Assembly: GCF_963662255.1 (NCBI RefSeq)
Contig: NC_085053.1
Location: 744,001 to 808,000, forward strand
Direction: 5' to 3'
Origin: Cinclus cinclus
Lineage: Eukaryota; Chordata; Aves; Passeriformes; Cinclidae
DNA: 64,000 nt
This document shows positions 30,301 to 45,300 of this stretch, one piece after another. The notes beneath the pieces are model-generated. The model was not told the DNA's origin and did not search any database. It saw nothing but the letters and a program-made list of their open reading frames with translations. A program made the translations under genes and the position numbers. Each line of letters starts with the position of its first letter. Position 1 is the first letter of the stretch.

Positions 30301-33300
30301 CACAAAATGGTTCCTACCTCCCGTTCCAGATAGGATTTGAGGGATTCTGTCTCATTTAACAGAGTAACGCTGCATTTGCCTCTAAAAAAAGAGAAACACA
30401 TCTCATGAAGAAAACATCTTAAATGCTCATGTGATTCACAAGACTGTATCAGTGAAACTGTACACAGACCTTGATCTTACATTGAAGAGTACTTGAAAAA
30501 TAACAGTGCTGTGTGATTTTTTTTTAATAAAATGGAAGAAAAGTCATTACCTAATGTGTGTGGCTGGCAGAGATTCCAGCTGTCGTGAGAGAAACAACTC
30601 ACGATGTCGTAGCTGATGCTTCTGTTTCTCTGGTAAATCAACCATCTCTGGATTTTCCATCTCTTCTTCCATTTCTCCTAGTCGTAAAGAGACAAAATTG
30701 ATCAAGAACAGGACAAGTATTGACTTTGAGCAAGTCAGAATGACCTACTCCAAAACCTTTCATAAATAACCATTTAATCAGATTAAATGCAACATTTGGG
30801 CCAACTGAACAATTACATAATTAGTACAGATCCTGGAAACGATGCCTGTGAAGAACTGTATTCATTCACCAGCACCATCAAATCATTCCAGGTCACACCA
30901 AGCTGCAAGTCACACAAATCTGCTACCGACAGAGAAGTTCTGGAGGGTGAGAGCTGCTTTTGGAGACCATCAGTGCATCAGATTCACCAGGTAGAAGCTG
31001 ACAGATGATGAGTGAGTCAAAGTGAAGTCTTTCCTCTTTGCCAGGCATCAGTTATCCTAAACCCTAGTCCTCTTTCAGGACATCGCAGTGTCCCATCCCA
31101 GCTTCAACAACTTCTGCAGGAAATGCACACTGGAAAGGGCACTTTATTTACTCAGTGTTATTTTGTACTCTCCTCACCCCAACACAGCCACAAGATTAAC
31201 TGGAATGTCACCAAGTGCCTGAGGCCACTCCTGCCACCCTCCTCTAACCCTACCCCACACCACACACATCCAACTTCAACACTCCACATTGCAGCAGCCA
31301 GCATCCACCATCTCTGCCCTGGAGCTATCCAATCTCCATCCAACCAGTTCCAAACATACACCAAAGTAAATACATGAAATCCCACCCACACTGACATGCA
31401 AGTGAGCCCAAACATCTTCAAGCAATAAATTGTATGTTTTATGTTTGTTAAGAAGTATCCTGCCAGTTATACCAGTTAAATTGTAAAGGGTAAAATACTC
31501 AGATAAAAACCCCAAAGATCCACCATGAAGAATGGCTAAGAGATCAGACTTCTCCGTTCTCTAAGAAATGACTGCAGTGACTTGTATTTTTTAAAACCAC
31601 AGGCAAAGTATCCCAGACTGTAGTAGAATGAGCTGTAAAGCCTCATGCATGAATTGTAAAACTCTAATTTTACAGCAGCATTACTCTCAAAGAGCAGACT
31701 TATGCCTGCAGCTTAATTCAACAGTTGTTGCCAAAAAACATTTCTAGAGAGAAACACATACAGGCACAGTTGTGATTTACATATCCTTAAGATTAGTTAA
31801 CAAAAATCCCCACAGTTATCCCAAAAATAAAGCAAACAGAAAGATCTCCATTTTATAAAGCTCTAAAATCACATTTAGTTTCAAACAGGCCACCATTATG
31901 CCAAAGGTGGTGACAAAAAATTATGTACCCTTCAGGTTGCCCACAGTTGATCACAATTTTACTGCCCTGAAAAAAAGACCTGCAGTTTATTTGCCCATCA
32001 AGTAGACTGCTCCAGCAAGGAAGGAAAAAAAGAGCAGCATAATTAAACCAGACTTCAACATACAATAGCTCCTACACCACCCGAGCTGTTAACCATACAG
32101 CAGCATGTACTTAGCTTTTAATATTTTCCTGGGAACTAGAACACCAAATTTACATTTGTTGCACACTTTCATGGGTTTGCAATTTATTTACTGAAGCAGG
32201 TTCTGTTTTAGTTGAAAATTAATATTGTGACTGCTATCCTACTCTGTAAATATGCCAGCAGCAATCCAGGAACAATCCAGCAAGTTCCAAGCTCATTTGC
32301 CTGAAAACTGAAGGATGCACAAAGGAAAAGGGAATTCATGCCTGTACTCATAGCAGCTTTTGGAAGTGACAGTGGTGCACTGTGTAATGCAGGGAAAATA
32401 CTACAAGGAGCAACCTAAAATACTTTTGTGTCTTCAGTATATTCCATAGCCTACAGCTTTTAGAAATTACATCTTTCTAGAAAGTATGTCAACCCCTCTG
32501 TGCCAATGGAATCTACAGGCAAAATGAAAGCACCCAGCACAACCAAACCAATCCCAGGGACTGCAACCCTTCAGGTAGGTTCACCTTCCAAATGTAGGAT
32601 TTTATTTTTCTTGCTTTTGTAACAAAATACAGAAGGTGGAGACCACACATGTTCTTATGGCAGCTCTGCTATGAACAGCCTCTCAAAAAGCACAATACAT
32701 TTCTTCTTAAAAACAGACAGACATTTCTACAGGTAACAAACAACTGCCTCACACACAGCAGTAAAACTGTCATAGCACCCCCAGAGGTAGGAATAGTCCA
32801 AGAAATAACAAACAAACAAATCTGTACCAGCATTGTCCCTCTTTTTTTTACAGCCATGATTCAGCACTGATAAAGACAACCTGACCAATGCATTGGGAAC
32901 CAAGGGATGGGGAAGGGAAGGACTGGATCTGGGACAGGAACCTCTCCATCAAGAATGGTGCCTTTAAGAAGAAAAGGAGTGTAGTTTTAAACAATATAAA
33001 AATTTATAAAACATCCAAGAAATCTCTTCAGAAAGATTTGCCTGCATTTTTCACAGTACTGTGGAATAAGTGGTATGGGAATACAGGAGGTGCACTACAT
33101 TGGGACTTCAGTGCTCTCATAAAGCCTTACTTCAAAATTGATCTTTCTGCTCAATAGATGTGCCTGTGCAGATTTGAAACTAAACATTTAATCTTGATAC
33201 AAACAGTAATATATTAGCTATGCTGCAGTAGCCAGCAGAATGCTGCAATGAGTGCATTAGATTAAGTATTATTTGATAGTTAATGGCAGAATCATTAATA

Positions 33301-36300
33301 GCACATTAACAAAGCTTGAAGATGACTTATATTGGGAACGAGAGATAGACAGATTAGGCACAAACAGTAAGACTTGTGTGAAATCTAACATATATGGGGA
33401 AAATAATTAGAAAGAGTAAACTTTGAGTTGGCAGGAGAAACCCAAGAGGCAGTAATTGTAATTTAAAATGACTGGGTGTGTGAGATGTGAAATTAAACAT
33501 CAATATTTGCTAGACACAAGAAAGAATAGCAATTTGCTATAGATCAGATTGGGCTCTCCAGAGCATAAAAAACAGAAAGCAGCAGCCCTTTCTCTGCATT
33601 ATGGGTGTCACACAAGCAGCTTCATAACAGAGTTCAGAAATGCACAAAGGTAAACAAGACACAGAAATCATGTTTAGAGAGCACCTAATGTTTACCAGCT
33701 TGGGAAACAGTCTGCAGTAACAGAGGAATCAGTTAGCATGGTTATAATTAACAGATATAAGTTACAACAAACTAATGTAAGGAATAAAGAAAAAGAGTGG
33801 GGCCAAATCATTGGGAAACACAGTAAAACCAGTGCTACTGACCTGCACAATGGCTCCATCAGCAGCAAAGGAAGCTGCAACTCTGGCTGCTTTAACAGTT
33901 TAACTAAGGACCTTGGAGGAACATTCTAGAAATGGTGCATTTGAATGAATTAAAATATAACACCAGGTTCCTTCTTACAAGTTCAGTTTCAAATGGTTTG
34001 TATGAAGCTGTAGCCTTATTCCTTTTTTCTCTACCAAAAACCAGATATTGACTGGCAGCTGTAGAAAACATGGAAAAAGTTTTACCAGGCAGGAGCCCTT
34101 ATACCTTGACACTCCAGAAGGAGTTTGCCACATTATCAATGTGGATACCCTGCCACAAAGTCCTGGTGATCGTCTCTTGCAGCCATAGCTACTATTTCAG
34201 GTAGCAAATTTGGCTATGTCAGGTAGCAAACAGACACTGTTTTGGACACCTGTATCTTCCCTCATTGCACCACTCCCACAAAGAAAAACCACAGCTCCCT
34301 CCTCTCAGCAAAAACTGAGCTACTGAGTCATTAGTGGATATATGAATTGGACTCCTCTTAAATCAGTGTGTGTGGTGAGGGGAAAAAAAACAGAGAAGGG
34401 GAATAAAATGGAAGAAATAAAAAGAGCTAATTCATTAAGCTATTGTCAAACTTAATTTAGACTGGTGTTATTCAAAATGTAAAAAGTATCTCAATAAATT
34501 CCCTACATGTTTAGGAACACAGGTATAAATAAATATAGAAATAATATTTATTTTCAGAAGTTCTGGTACTTCCATGTGTGCCTGGCACCCAGAGACCATG
34601 TGCTGAAAACCAACCATAGATCTGCCAGTGCAGCCAGCACTAAGTCAGCTCACCAGCCACTACCAACTCGTCAGTCATTGCTGCAAACATTTAAATTGTT
34701 ATAAAAAACTGTGTAATACATTTTATAAAGAATATACATAGTGACAGCAACCAACAGTAGATTGAGGAGTGAAGCATCTTTCCATTTCTCTTCCATCAAG
34801 TCCTGCCCGCAATCTTGTTTGCAAAGTCTCTCAGCAAGAATTTAAAACAGTGTCTTACTTGTGAAGCAAGTTCATTTCAGAAACAGTTGGAGAAATTCCC
34901 CAGAATAATTTGTGAGGTGATAAAAGAGGCTTATGAATAAAAAGCACTAACAATGTATGGAAGACATCATAAGGCTGAAAGATTTTTTGGGACAGCCCAG
35001 ACAAGCTTTACATCATACAATAAAAATAGAAAGATGACAGATCAAATCCAAGAATCAGGTTACATATATCGGATACTAATTTATATGGTGCTTCCACCAC
35101 ATTTCTCTGTATACACACTTATGAGAAAAGACATTTCAGACTTGCCTGTTTCAGATCTGTTGGATCATCTAAGCCAAAGTGGCTTTTTATTTTATGCTTT
35201 TTAAAACTTTGAAACATTAGTTTCACAATTACATCTTTTTCCTTCCTTTACTGGAAGAGCAAAAAAAAAAAAACCAAAAAATAAATATCCATACAATTTT
35301 TTCATTTGTGCCCTGGCTGTATCTCCCCTCAGCTTAGGTTTCTCACTACACTGATCTCAACAGTAGGTCTAAAATAAAGGCATCTTAAACAGAAGACTGT
35401 GTGAATCCAGAAATGTCTGCAGTCAGAAAGCTCCATTAATCAGCTGAACAAAGGCAGTTAAAAGATCAGCGATGCAGACACGTACATCTACTGCAAATGC
35501 ATCAAAATGAGGCAACAGGAGACTTTATGGAAATCAACTCAAAGTCACTGACAGTGTGGAATATCTGTACTAGAATCTTAACATCTACAAAATTTAATTT
35601 TGTTCTAATCATGAAGGATGTTGATTTTTTTTTCACATTAAAGAACTAATGGCTGTCCAAAAAGCTTAATTTTGCTCTCTTCTCCCTTCTTATGAAGAAC
35701 GAAAACCACAGAGCAGCACATCTATCTAAATAAATGGAAGCTATTCAGTAGCAATTTTATTCTGCACCAGAAAGAAAGATGCTGGAGAAAATGCTAGTTA
35801 CTAATGAAATTTACTCTAAGAGGAAGACTCACTTGTCTCTGGTTGCTCTATTAATAGGATTTTGCTACAGAAGAATTTTCCCATTTTTCAAACAACACAT
35901 ATGAACAACGAATTATTTGTTTGAATTTAAAAAAAACACTTAGATTTCTTATCATAAAGAAATTATTTGCAGATTCAAAGGGCATTTATGCGGGTTCAAA
36001 TATTTTTCACTTTCAGTCTCAGCTATGTGTTTCTGTGAACCCTTCCCACCTGCTTCCCTTACTGGACCTAGTGAAGTGAGACACAGATGAAGGAATCAAT
36101 AGCCATGTTGTTTATGGTGAAGCTCCTATTGAGCTTCAGGATCCTCAGATAAAATGAATATTTCTGCACTGAAGAGATCTCCAAAAAGCTTTGCCTGCCA
36201 TCACAATTCCACGACACAGCAAACTCTCCTCTGAATGCCATGACCTCTTTTCAAGGTATGGCTGCTGTGGAGGGATTATTTGGACAGATTACAACAGAAA

Positions 36301-39300
36301 ATACTCAAATTTATCAGTAAAGGACTTTTCCCCAATGGCATTAAAGCAGTGAGCACACAGCAAGTCATTATATCCGTGACTAAAACCGAGTACCTGATTT
36401 AATCAATCCCTGGATCTCTCTATTGACACACACACCAAGAAGCACATTAAAAGACAGTGATGCTTGCCAGTTAAATCACAGTTCTGACATGCCCGTATCT
36501 GATTGCCGTTTTCTCATTTATAGATGTGTCCTGAATTACAAGGATTCGTAAGGCTGTCCATGCTTTTTGCTAAATTTTAAGCAATCTGAATAGCTACAGC
36601 TTACACACTCCGTTGTTTACAAGAGAAAGTTTAGTTACTCCATTTGCTTCCCAACAAAAGAGCTTTAAGTATTCAAAATAGTGATAGAAGAGTCTCAAAT
36701 CCTCTGTTTTCAAAGTGCATTTATTGAACATGTTCAGACAAAAGCTGTCACTACAAGAAATATTATTAATATTGAAATTTAAAGAGCAATCCTGTTAGTC
36801 AGGTTTCAAGCTGGATATGTTTCAAGTTCCTTTCCCATAATCGGTCTCCTTGATTCACTCAAAGTTTGAGGAGTTTTTTTTAACACACAAACCAAACCAA
36901 ATAACTCATGAGAAGTTATATTATCAGGGAGAATGGTTTCTCTCACCCCAAAAATTAAAAAACTCATTTCTGTGGAGCAGGTAAGATGTCTTTATTCAGC
37001 CCTAACTCATCACTTCTCTCTTGTCTCCACCAAAATCAAACCATACACAAAAAAGGTATTAAAAGGTTTGAGGAAAAAAGGAAAACAAACAAACAAACAA
37101 ACAAACAAAAAAGTTCAGGTAGAAAGACAGGAAAGTCAGCCAAATAAATAACGCAAATTGCTAAAGATGACTACAGAAAAAAACACATTCAAGATACTGA
37201 TACTTGAACTTTTCTTTGCCCATTTTGTGCAGAAGCAATGTCACTTGAACACCAAGCAGCTTACTTGCATGTTTGTCTGCCAGCACAATGAGTGTGCTGG
37301 AGATGTCTCTCCTCCTGTAGAAACACACCACCTTTGCCTCCACGTTTCCATTGGCAGTCTGGAACGGGGAACAGAAGACAAAACTCACCACAAAGAAAGA
37401 GCAGAACTGCACACTCTGAACTAGGAACTTCATAAATTACCAGGAATCCAGCTGCACACCTTATCTAATACACATGGATCCAGCCTGATCCATCCCAGGG
37501 TAGGGAAATTCCAGGTAGTTTGGTCCTCCCTTCCTAATGGCTGCTGAGGAATCACCACTTTTAAGTTACAGATGTTTCAAGGAGAGGAAAAAAACCCACA
37601 CTTACCTGCCTTTGCAACCTATTAACAAGGCACTTTTGTAGTTTTGAGGTGATGCCTGTATTAAATAACATTCCAATTAATCTTTAAAAACCTAATAAAA
37701 AAAAACTGTGAAAAAGAAGAGAATTCAGACCCAGGCTGTTCTCCAAACACTGCAGAGCAGTAGGAAGGCAAGGAAGAGAACCCAGCCATTATTACTTTTG
37801 CAAAAGAAACTACATGAGATTCGCTGGTGAGCTAAATAATGACCAACACACACAAAATCATTACAGAAGGAGAACCAAAGAAGCTGCACCAGATAAACTC
37901 TATTTCAGTAACAACATACAAAAGAAGTCAGGCTATTTGAAAGATCATTTACTTAAAACTCTTAAAATGAGACAGGTAATCAAAAATAAGATGGCACCTG
38001 TCAAACAGTGCAAGTAGCTTTTTACAAACTCCAGGAAAAATAAACCTACTGGTTTGTAACAGCCCCAGCCAATCCACTACCTCTAAAATAAATCAAATAA
38101 TGCAAAAGGAACTCAAGAGTTCTATGGTACTGCTGAAGATTCTTTGATAACCACAATGAAGGCACAACTCCAGAAAGCAGAAGATACAAATTCCTTGCTA
38201 GGAAGTCAATAAAAAGGGTAGTGAGCCAGCAGTGTGTCCACAAGGGAACAAAATTAAAACTGATATACATGCTGAATTCTAAGATGTGAATGAAGGAAAA
38301 CTTTCCACTCTTATAATACCAGTTTTCCTAGCACAATTCTAAGGGGAAAAGGGAAAAAAAAAAAACCAAAAAAAAACCAAAAAAACCCACCAAACAGGCA
38401 CTACATACACGCACAAATATTTCTCTTACAGACCAAAAGTTTTTGGTAGAGTCTCGGAATTTTTACCTTTTTCTGATAAATAATTCAGAACTTTAAAATT
38501 TTGAGAAACTAAAATACAAAGGCAGGAACTATCTTGTTCAAACACAAACTGTCTTTGTGAATTGATCTGATTTATTTAATTGCCAAAACTTCACGTACAC
38601 TCCGTTAAAAAGGAAATAAAAGAGCTAGGATCCATTTCAACCTGAAAGACCCACTTTTAAAGTGCAGGTCAGAGAAATCACATCTCGAGCAAGAGTTGCA
38701 CCAAGATGGGGGATCCAGGTTGGCAGTTCATCTTTTTTTAAAGGTGAGGAGAAGAGTAAGAGGGGAAAACACTTTCCAGGGAAGTGATGAACAAACCTGC
38801 ATCCTGTCATGGAATGGAATACAGACAGTGATACCTCATGGATAGGGATCCACTGGGAACATTAAATAACTCATTCACAATTCTTTAAGGCAAAGCAGAC
38901 TTAAAGTTATATCAGTAACAGACCTCCAAGAGGTTACCAAGCATGTCCTAGCATTCAAATTCTTTATTGGAAAGAGATTGATACATTTTCTCTTCCAAGT
39001 AACTGTTTCACAACTACATGCTTTTCCACCACCGGTGGCTGAAGAAAAATACTTGGTATGAGCCAGTTAATGTACAACCAAATCCAAACCAGCAATGTTA
39101 ATTCCTTCCCTATGGGCTGCCATAATGTCAGTATTCAACCTGAACTCGTGGTATGTTTAGGATACAGACAGTGGCTTCTCTCCTCAATAATCAGGTCAAA
39201 TTTCAGTGCTGCCTTCCTACACAGAAGCCATCATGCTTCCCTGTTTCATCCACTGAAAGGGAATTTGGCAGATGAGAGAGATTACTGGCCCAAAAGGACA

Positions 39301-42300
39301 ACCAGCAAAGACAAAGTCTGAGCAAGCAGACCACAGCTACAAACCTCTCTCCTGAGCAAGAGTCTCCCACAAGAAAAAACAAATTAAAGCTCTCAGTCCT
39401 CTCGGCAAACTCTTGTATTTTCTTCATATCCCGTGACCCTGGCACGGAAGTGAAGAACTGCAGAAACCTCCTGCCCTAAAGGTGGGCATAATCACCTTGA
39501 GAATGGCATGCCATTGANNNNNNNNNNNNNNNNNNNNNNNNNNNNNNNNNNNNNNNNNNNNNNNNNNNNNNNNNNNNNNNNNNNNNNNNNNNNNNNNNNN
39601 NNNNNNNNNNNNNNNNNNNNNNNNNNNNNNNNNNNNNNNNNNNNNNNNNNNNNNNNNNNNNNNNNNNNNNNNNNNNNNNNNNNNNNNNNNNNNNNNNNNN
39701 NNNNNNNNNNNNNNNNNGACACTTACCCTGCACCTGCCCGTGTAAAACCACTCGAGCTGCAGACACTGCTTTCTTCAGAATGCTGTTTACAAGCCCGTTA
39801 TCCATAGGTCCCCCTGCATTTACCGGCCCACCTCCTTGCTGCGTGGAGCACAAGAGCACAGCACTGATAAATTACCCCAAGGAAGCTGCTCTTGTACTAC
39901 TTGCAAACAACTCAAGTGCCCTCTTGCCCCTTCAACGGGGCTGGCTGCCTTAGGAAAGATTCACTAACCAGGAGTCCCGGGGGTTACAATCCAACAAATT
40001 CTTAACAAACCTGTTTTCCAAGCTCTTGTCTTGTTAAAAAGTGTGCTGCTGTCAAGACACCTTGACAGTGAAGTCCCAACCTGGTCTTGGTTGGAGTGAC
40101 AAGCCAGGTTTCAATTTTTACTCAACCACAGTGTAACCAGGGCTAAGCAGCAGTGAAATAGCACACCCAATTTTTGTTATCTTTGTGCATTCTGTGCTCC
40201 AGGCCTCTCAGACTTATCATCAGCCATCTTCACGCATGCTAACAATCATATGAGTAACTCCAAAACTTTCTTCCAACTGCAAGAGTGAGTTCCTCTTAAA
40301 CATCACATTCCTGCAGCCTTTAAACTGGTGAAAATCTCAAGTGAGCAATAGAGTTTGGACATCAGGTTTGTATAAAACTTTATGGGTTGGTACCAGAAAT
40401 GGTTCAAACACCTAAGTAACTAGATCCTAAATTTCCATTCCCAAACACTGGCTCTGTGCAGCACAGCAAACAGGAAACAACAGGCTCAACATTACTATGG
40501 ACCAACTCTACCAGAAGTCACAAAACCAAACAGATATTTGGCAGCTTCAGCAATAACTACTGCTGACTGAAATAACAATGGTGGGCATTAAGCAATTTAC
40601 TGATCAGCAGAGTAAAGAGAAATTATTTCTCCCATGGCAGAACCACCCATGACCTATGAGGGCACTGCAGCAGACAGAGGATGTTAGAACACTGAGATGC
40701 CACTCCAGGCTCACTGGAGGGCTCCAACAAGTGAAGAAAGGATGAGTTCCTTCCCTCCAACCCTCCAATAATTCCTAAGACAACCAGCTAATCCTCACTC
40801 CAGGTAATCTGACTGAGACAGATGCAAAAAAATATTTTTGTATACACCGTGCCTAAAAATTAGAAATTAAAACTAAAGGAAATGTCAATCTATGTCTTGA
40901 AAATTTAACCTTATCTTTAATCCCTTGGCTTTCAGGTGGCTGTTACAAATGCTTATAGTTTACATCATTTTTAATCAGCTTTTTGGTGTGCATGTACACA
41001 CATATATTCTCAGAAACACATTTTATACCTTGAGTGAATGTTAACTTGAGTTTTCATGTAACTACAGTTTATTGACTGTAAAATCTGGCATGGATTTAAA
41101 GAAATCTTATCACAGATGAATGGTTTACCAAAGAACAGCTCATACTGAATAATAAACCCCCCCAACACTGTCTGGGTCAGCAGCAGGAGCACCCACGGAC
41201 CCACCCTGTGTGACCACACAACTGCAAACCAAGCTCACAGGAACCACCACGTCCTGCAGGCTGCTGGCAGAAAGGCAGAACCAAACCTGTCCTTCCGGAT
41301 GCTCCAAGAGCTGACACATGACAGAGGTGCATTCTTAGGCCAGTGCTTGATGACTTCACCATGTCAAATCCACAGCACAGTACATCTCATCCATGTTTTA
41401 CACTAATTCCACAACTATGCTAAGCATTTCACCAGTAGCTATGCAACTAATGGAGACCTATTTCCCATTGCTCAAATTACAAGGAAAAGGGCTTCCTCCT
41501 CTCTGCAAGCAATGCAAACTACACTGCAAACCACAAAACAATGCATATCAGAGGAAAGTGTCTTCATTTTTCACAGAGATTCTAAATACTAGAACTACAA
41601 TTAAAATGCTATCCTGCACAGAGAATTGTTTGAATTCCTGTTCCACATGTACAACATGGAAATTTCAAATTCAACAAACCACTCTCCAAACTGATGCTTA
41701 GGCTGGTGAGAACACTCCTCTGAAACTCCATGAGCAACCGAGCCCAAGAAGACTGGTTTCCTGCACAGGAGGTTTAAAGGAGGCACACCACTGGGCCCTA
41801 CACCCCAAAACACCTGGAGCCTCCTTGAGTGGCTCTTCCACTTCACCTCCAGCTTCCTCCCATGCCATGGAAGTACAACCTTTCTCATACTGCCCACCCA
41901 AATAATATTATTCCCAGTTTGCTTTCAGGGCTGTGCCTACAACTGCAGATTCATGTGCACACAATTAAGAGAAACCTTCAACAGACTCCCAACAATCCAG
42001 CTGTCAATGGGTGACATCCTGTGTGTGCACACCTGCCAGGGTCCTGCACCCTGGGCTCGAAGAGGGGATGGGGAAGGAGACAAAAACAGCAAATCTCTGA
42101 ACAGGGAGCTCTGCATCTCAACTCCTAAGAACAGGAAGGAAGAGTTCACTAAAACAAAAAAAAAAAATGTCTAGGGACAGAAAAGTAGATCCTGATAGCA
42201 AACCAGTCAGGCCCTTCTAACACAACTGACTATCTATCCTTGCTGATTTTTTTGATTTCCTACTTACAAAATTGAAGAAAAGAACTAGTCTAAAACTGTT

Positions 42301-45300
42301 CTGCATCCCACAAGCATGGCATGCCCCCTAACCACCATAAAAAAGCACAAGAAGGCAATCCCTCACCACCCAGCTGCCTGAAGAGTTTCAACCCCATATC
42401 TTCACAACAGCTGTGAGCTTCTGCTCACCATCCCCAAATTAATCAGCCATGCATCCATACCACAATCATAATTACTGGCACCACTCATGCATGTCACAGT
42501 TATCTGTGATCAGGCTTCCCAAGTAAGGACCATCACACACATCATCACCTTCTGACAAACTCCAAATGTAGATCTTCCCCTTGCCTGTGCTGTTATAGAG
42601 CAGAAGTACCCACATATAAATCTATCCCCAAAAAAGCCTTTATATCCCATAGTTCTTTTTTCTGAATATGCAACACAACTTGCCAGAAAACAATGCTGTA
42701 TTACACAGAAAATGACTGAACTGCTAGAACACACAGACAACAAGTACACCAGCTAAAACTGGAATGACAGCCTACAGACCACAGAATACGTAAATTTCCC
42801 ATAAAGGCAGTAAAATAACTGTTCTCAGTTCACAATTAATAGAACAGAATTTCTTTTTGCTTTCATATGCTTTTACGACATTATTGCAAAAGAGCTTCCC
42901 CCTCTGCCTTCTTCATGTCAGCTGTTGCTTATGTCTACATCAGCCCACGGAAAAGAAAATCAGGAGGGGATACAGCAAAATAAATAATAAGCACTGTCTA
43001 GAGGTCATATATTTATAAGATTAGACATGTCTGAGCTACCTAATAACCTTATGGGCTTTTCGGTGATCAAGTTGCAAAAATGCCCAAAAGTATTTTTATC
43101 CTTCCCAAAGCACACTTGCCTTTCAAGCTACAAGTGCTTTCTGAGGACCGACCTAGCTGAGTATTCCCTAGCTTATCCCCCAGTCTTACACAGCAAGCAC
43201 TGCATCAGCCTTCAGACATACCTAGGATATGAGGGAGGCTGGAGCCTTCCCTCTTCCCACACTCACTACACTGCTGGGTACAATGTGCAATTCCAGACAC
43301 AGGATAATGAAGTAACTCCACAACTGTAAATATTTCCCCTCCCCAACACACAAAGCTACTGCCCTGAATTACAGATGAGCATCAAGAGAGTGCATCAACT
43401 TATGATGACCTGCTTATTTTATGACTTCTTTTACAGGAAATATGTGCCTCCACATACTCTGCGCTCTCCAATTCAACTTGGGGCTAGTTCTCCTCAGTAA
43501 GCACCAGTTTTCAAATTATTCACCAGCTCTGTCCCTAAACTGTCCATCATTTTACATTCTGGATAATACAATCCCTCTTGGTGGGACTGTACCAAACCCT
43601 GCAAGTCCTGCAACCCCATCTGGCAGAGCCCAAGTCCTATTGCCTTCTGGCTCCTCAAAAAGCAGCAACACTCCCAGCAGCAGTCACCCGATGGAATGTT
43701 TAGTTACAGAGCAGAGTTTCAATAGAGAAAGCCTCACCACCATAGTATTTTCATTATCAGAAAGGCAAAACTGAAACACTTCTTTCTATTGCTAATGTGT
43801 TTTTGCTAACATATCTGGCAAAATACACAAACCAGGTACTTACAAATTAATGTCTTTCATGGATCAACAAAGGTATTAAAGATACACTGTCAGCACAGGA
43901 CAGCAGGAACTGTGGCTACCACATGCACTGGATGCACCAAGCTGAGCATGAGGCAGCACACGCTATGGGAAACAGCACCACTACCACCTAACTCCTTAAA
44001 AGAGATGTGGAAATGCCAAGCACACAGGTCTCTGAAATACCTACAGCCTATAACTAGTAAGGGACATGGCAAAAGCAAACATCTCCTGCAGAAACCTCCC
44101 CTCCACACAGTTAACAGCAAACCATCACTAAATTTAGCAAGGATAAGTTGAAGTACCCCAGATAAGCTAGCTTTGCTCTGTTTCTTGACAAAGGATTATG
44201 CACATGGTAAACAAAATGTTTGCATTATATTTTCTTCCAAATGTGCAGAACAAGAAAGGGACAGCCAATGTTACTTGGCTGTTTTGAGGTGTAACCTATG
44301 GATCCCTTTTTCTGACAGGCCTCCAGAAATCCAGATTCAATATTACCCTAACCATAACTCATGTAACACGACTACAGATTATGCACAGACCTAAAAAAAA
44401 GTTGGTACAGTTTATCCATGACAGCTCTTACAACAAGAGTTACTTATTGCAACAACAACAACACCCCAAACAACAAAAAACCCCACCAAAACACCAAACT
44501 CTGAAGGACCTGTAATAGTTACAAATGAAAACTACAGTACCTTCCGTATACAAATCTACTCAATATAAGACATAATCTATCTTTTTGAAGTAAAAAGAAA
44601 AATATATTAAAGTTAATGACATGCAACTTGCTTGGACAAACTGTCAATTGCTTGATCCAGTTAAAACTCTGATATTTAATATCTGGATTATTTAATTATG
44701 ATATCTGGCACTTCCCAGAGGCCTTCTGTTCTTTGTTTTCTATCACGTCAAGGGAGGGGGCAAGAAAAATTCCAGCCATCTTGTATAATTTTTTGCCTGA
44801 TTCTTAGTGAAACAAGATTTATTCAACTCCATTATCCATGCATTAGTTCTTCCCTATTAACTCCTGAGCCCTCTGCACAGACATTTCACAGATGGACAGA
44901 AGTCATTAAGTACTCATCATTGTTCCCTATATAAAAGACAGATACAAAAACTACAAGAGAAAGTGAGAAACTTAAGAAAGAGATATAAAATGGTTCCTGA
45001 TTCAGAAACAATTAACAGACTAGGTTTCAAAGCAAACCACTGGAGATTCCACAGTGTTTGGAGGAATTACCAGAAGTCTCTGCTTTCTGATGCACCTCTC
45101 AACTCCCCTGCTGTCAGTGCTGCTCAAGGCAGGTCCTGGGCTCAATTACCTTCTAATCTAATTCACAATGGCCAGGTATGCTCCCAAGTATTTCAGGGAA
45201 AGAGCTCAGCTCTGCATGAGGCACAAAGCTCATACAGATGGTACCTTTCCCAGGAAAAGTGTAAAATTCTAAGTAGGGGGGAAGAGAAGAAAGGGAAGAA

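Noticed and set aside
39718..39860. Minus-strand open frame next to the N gap with a GGTAAGT donor-like site
   Set aside because: The peptide ([16 protein letters not shown]...) is not MTA1 exon 2 and not a recognised protein; the donor-like site alone is weak evidence.
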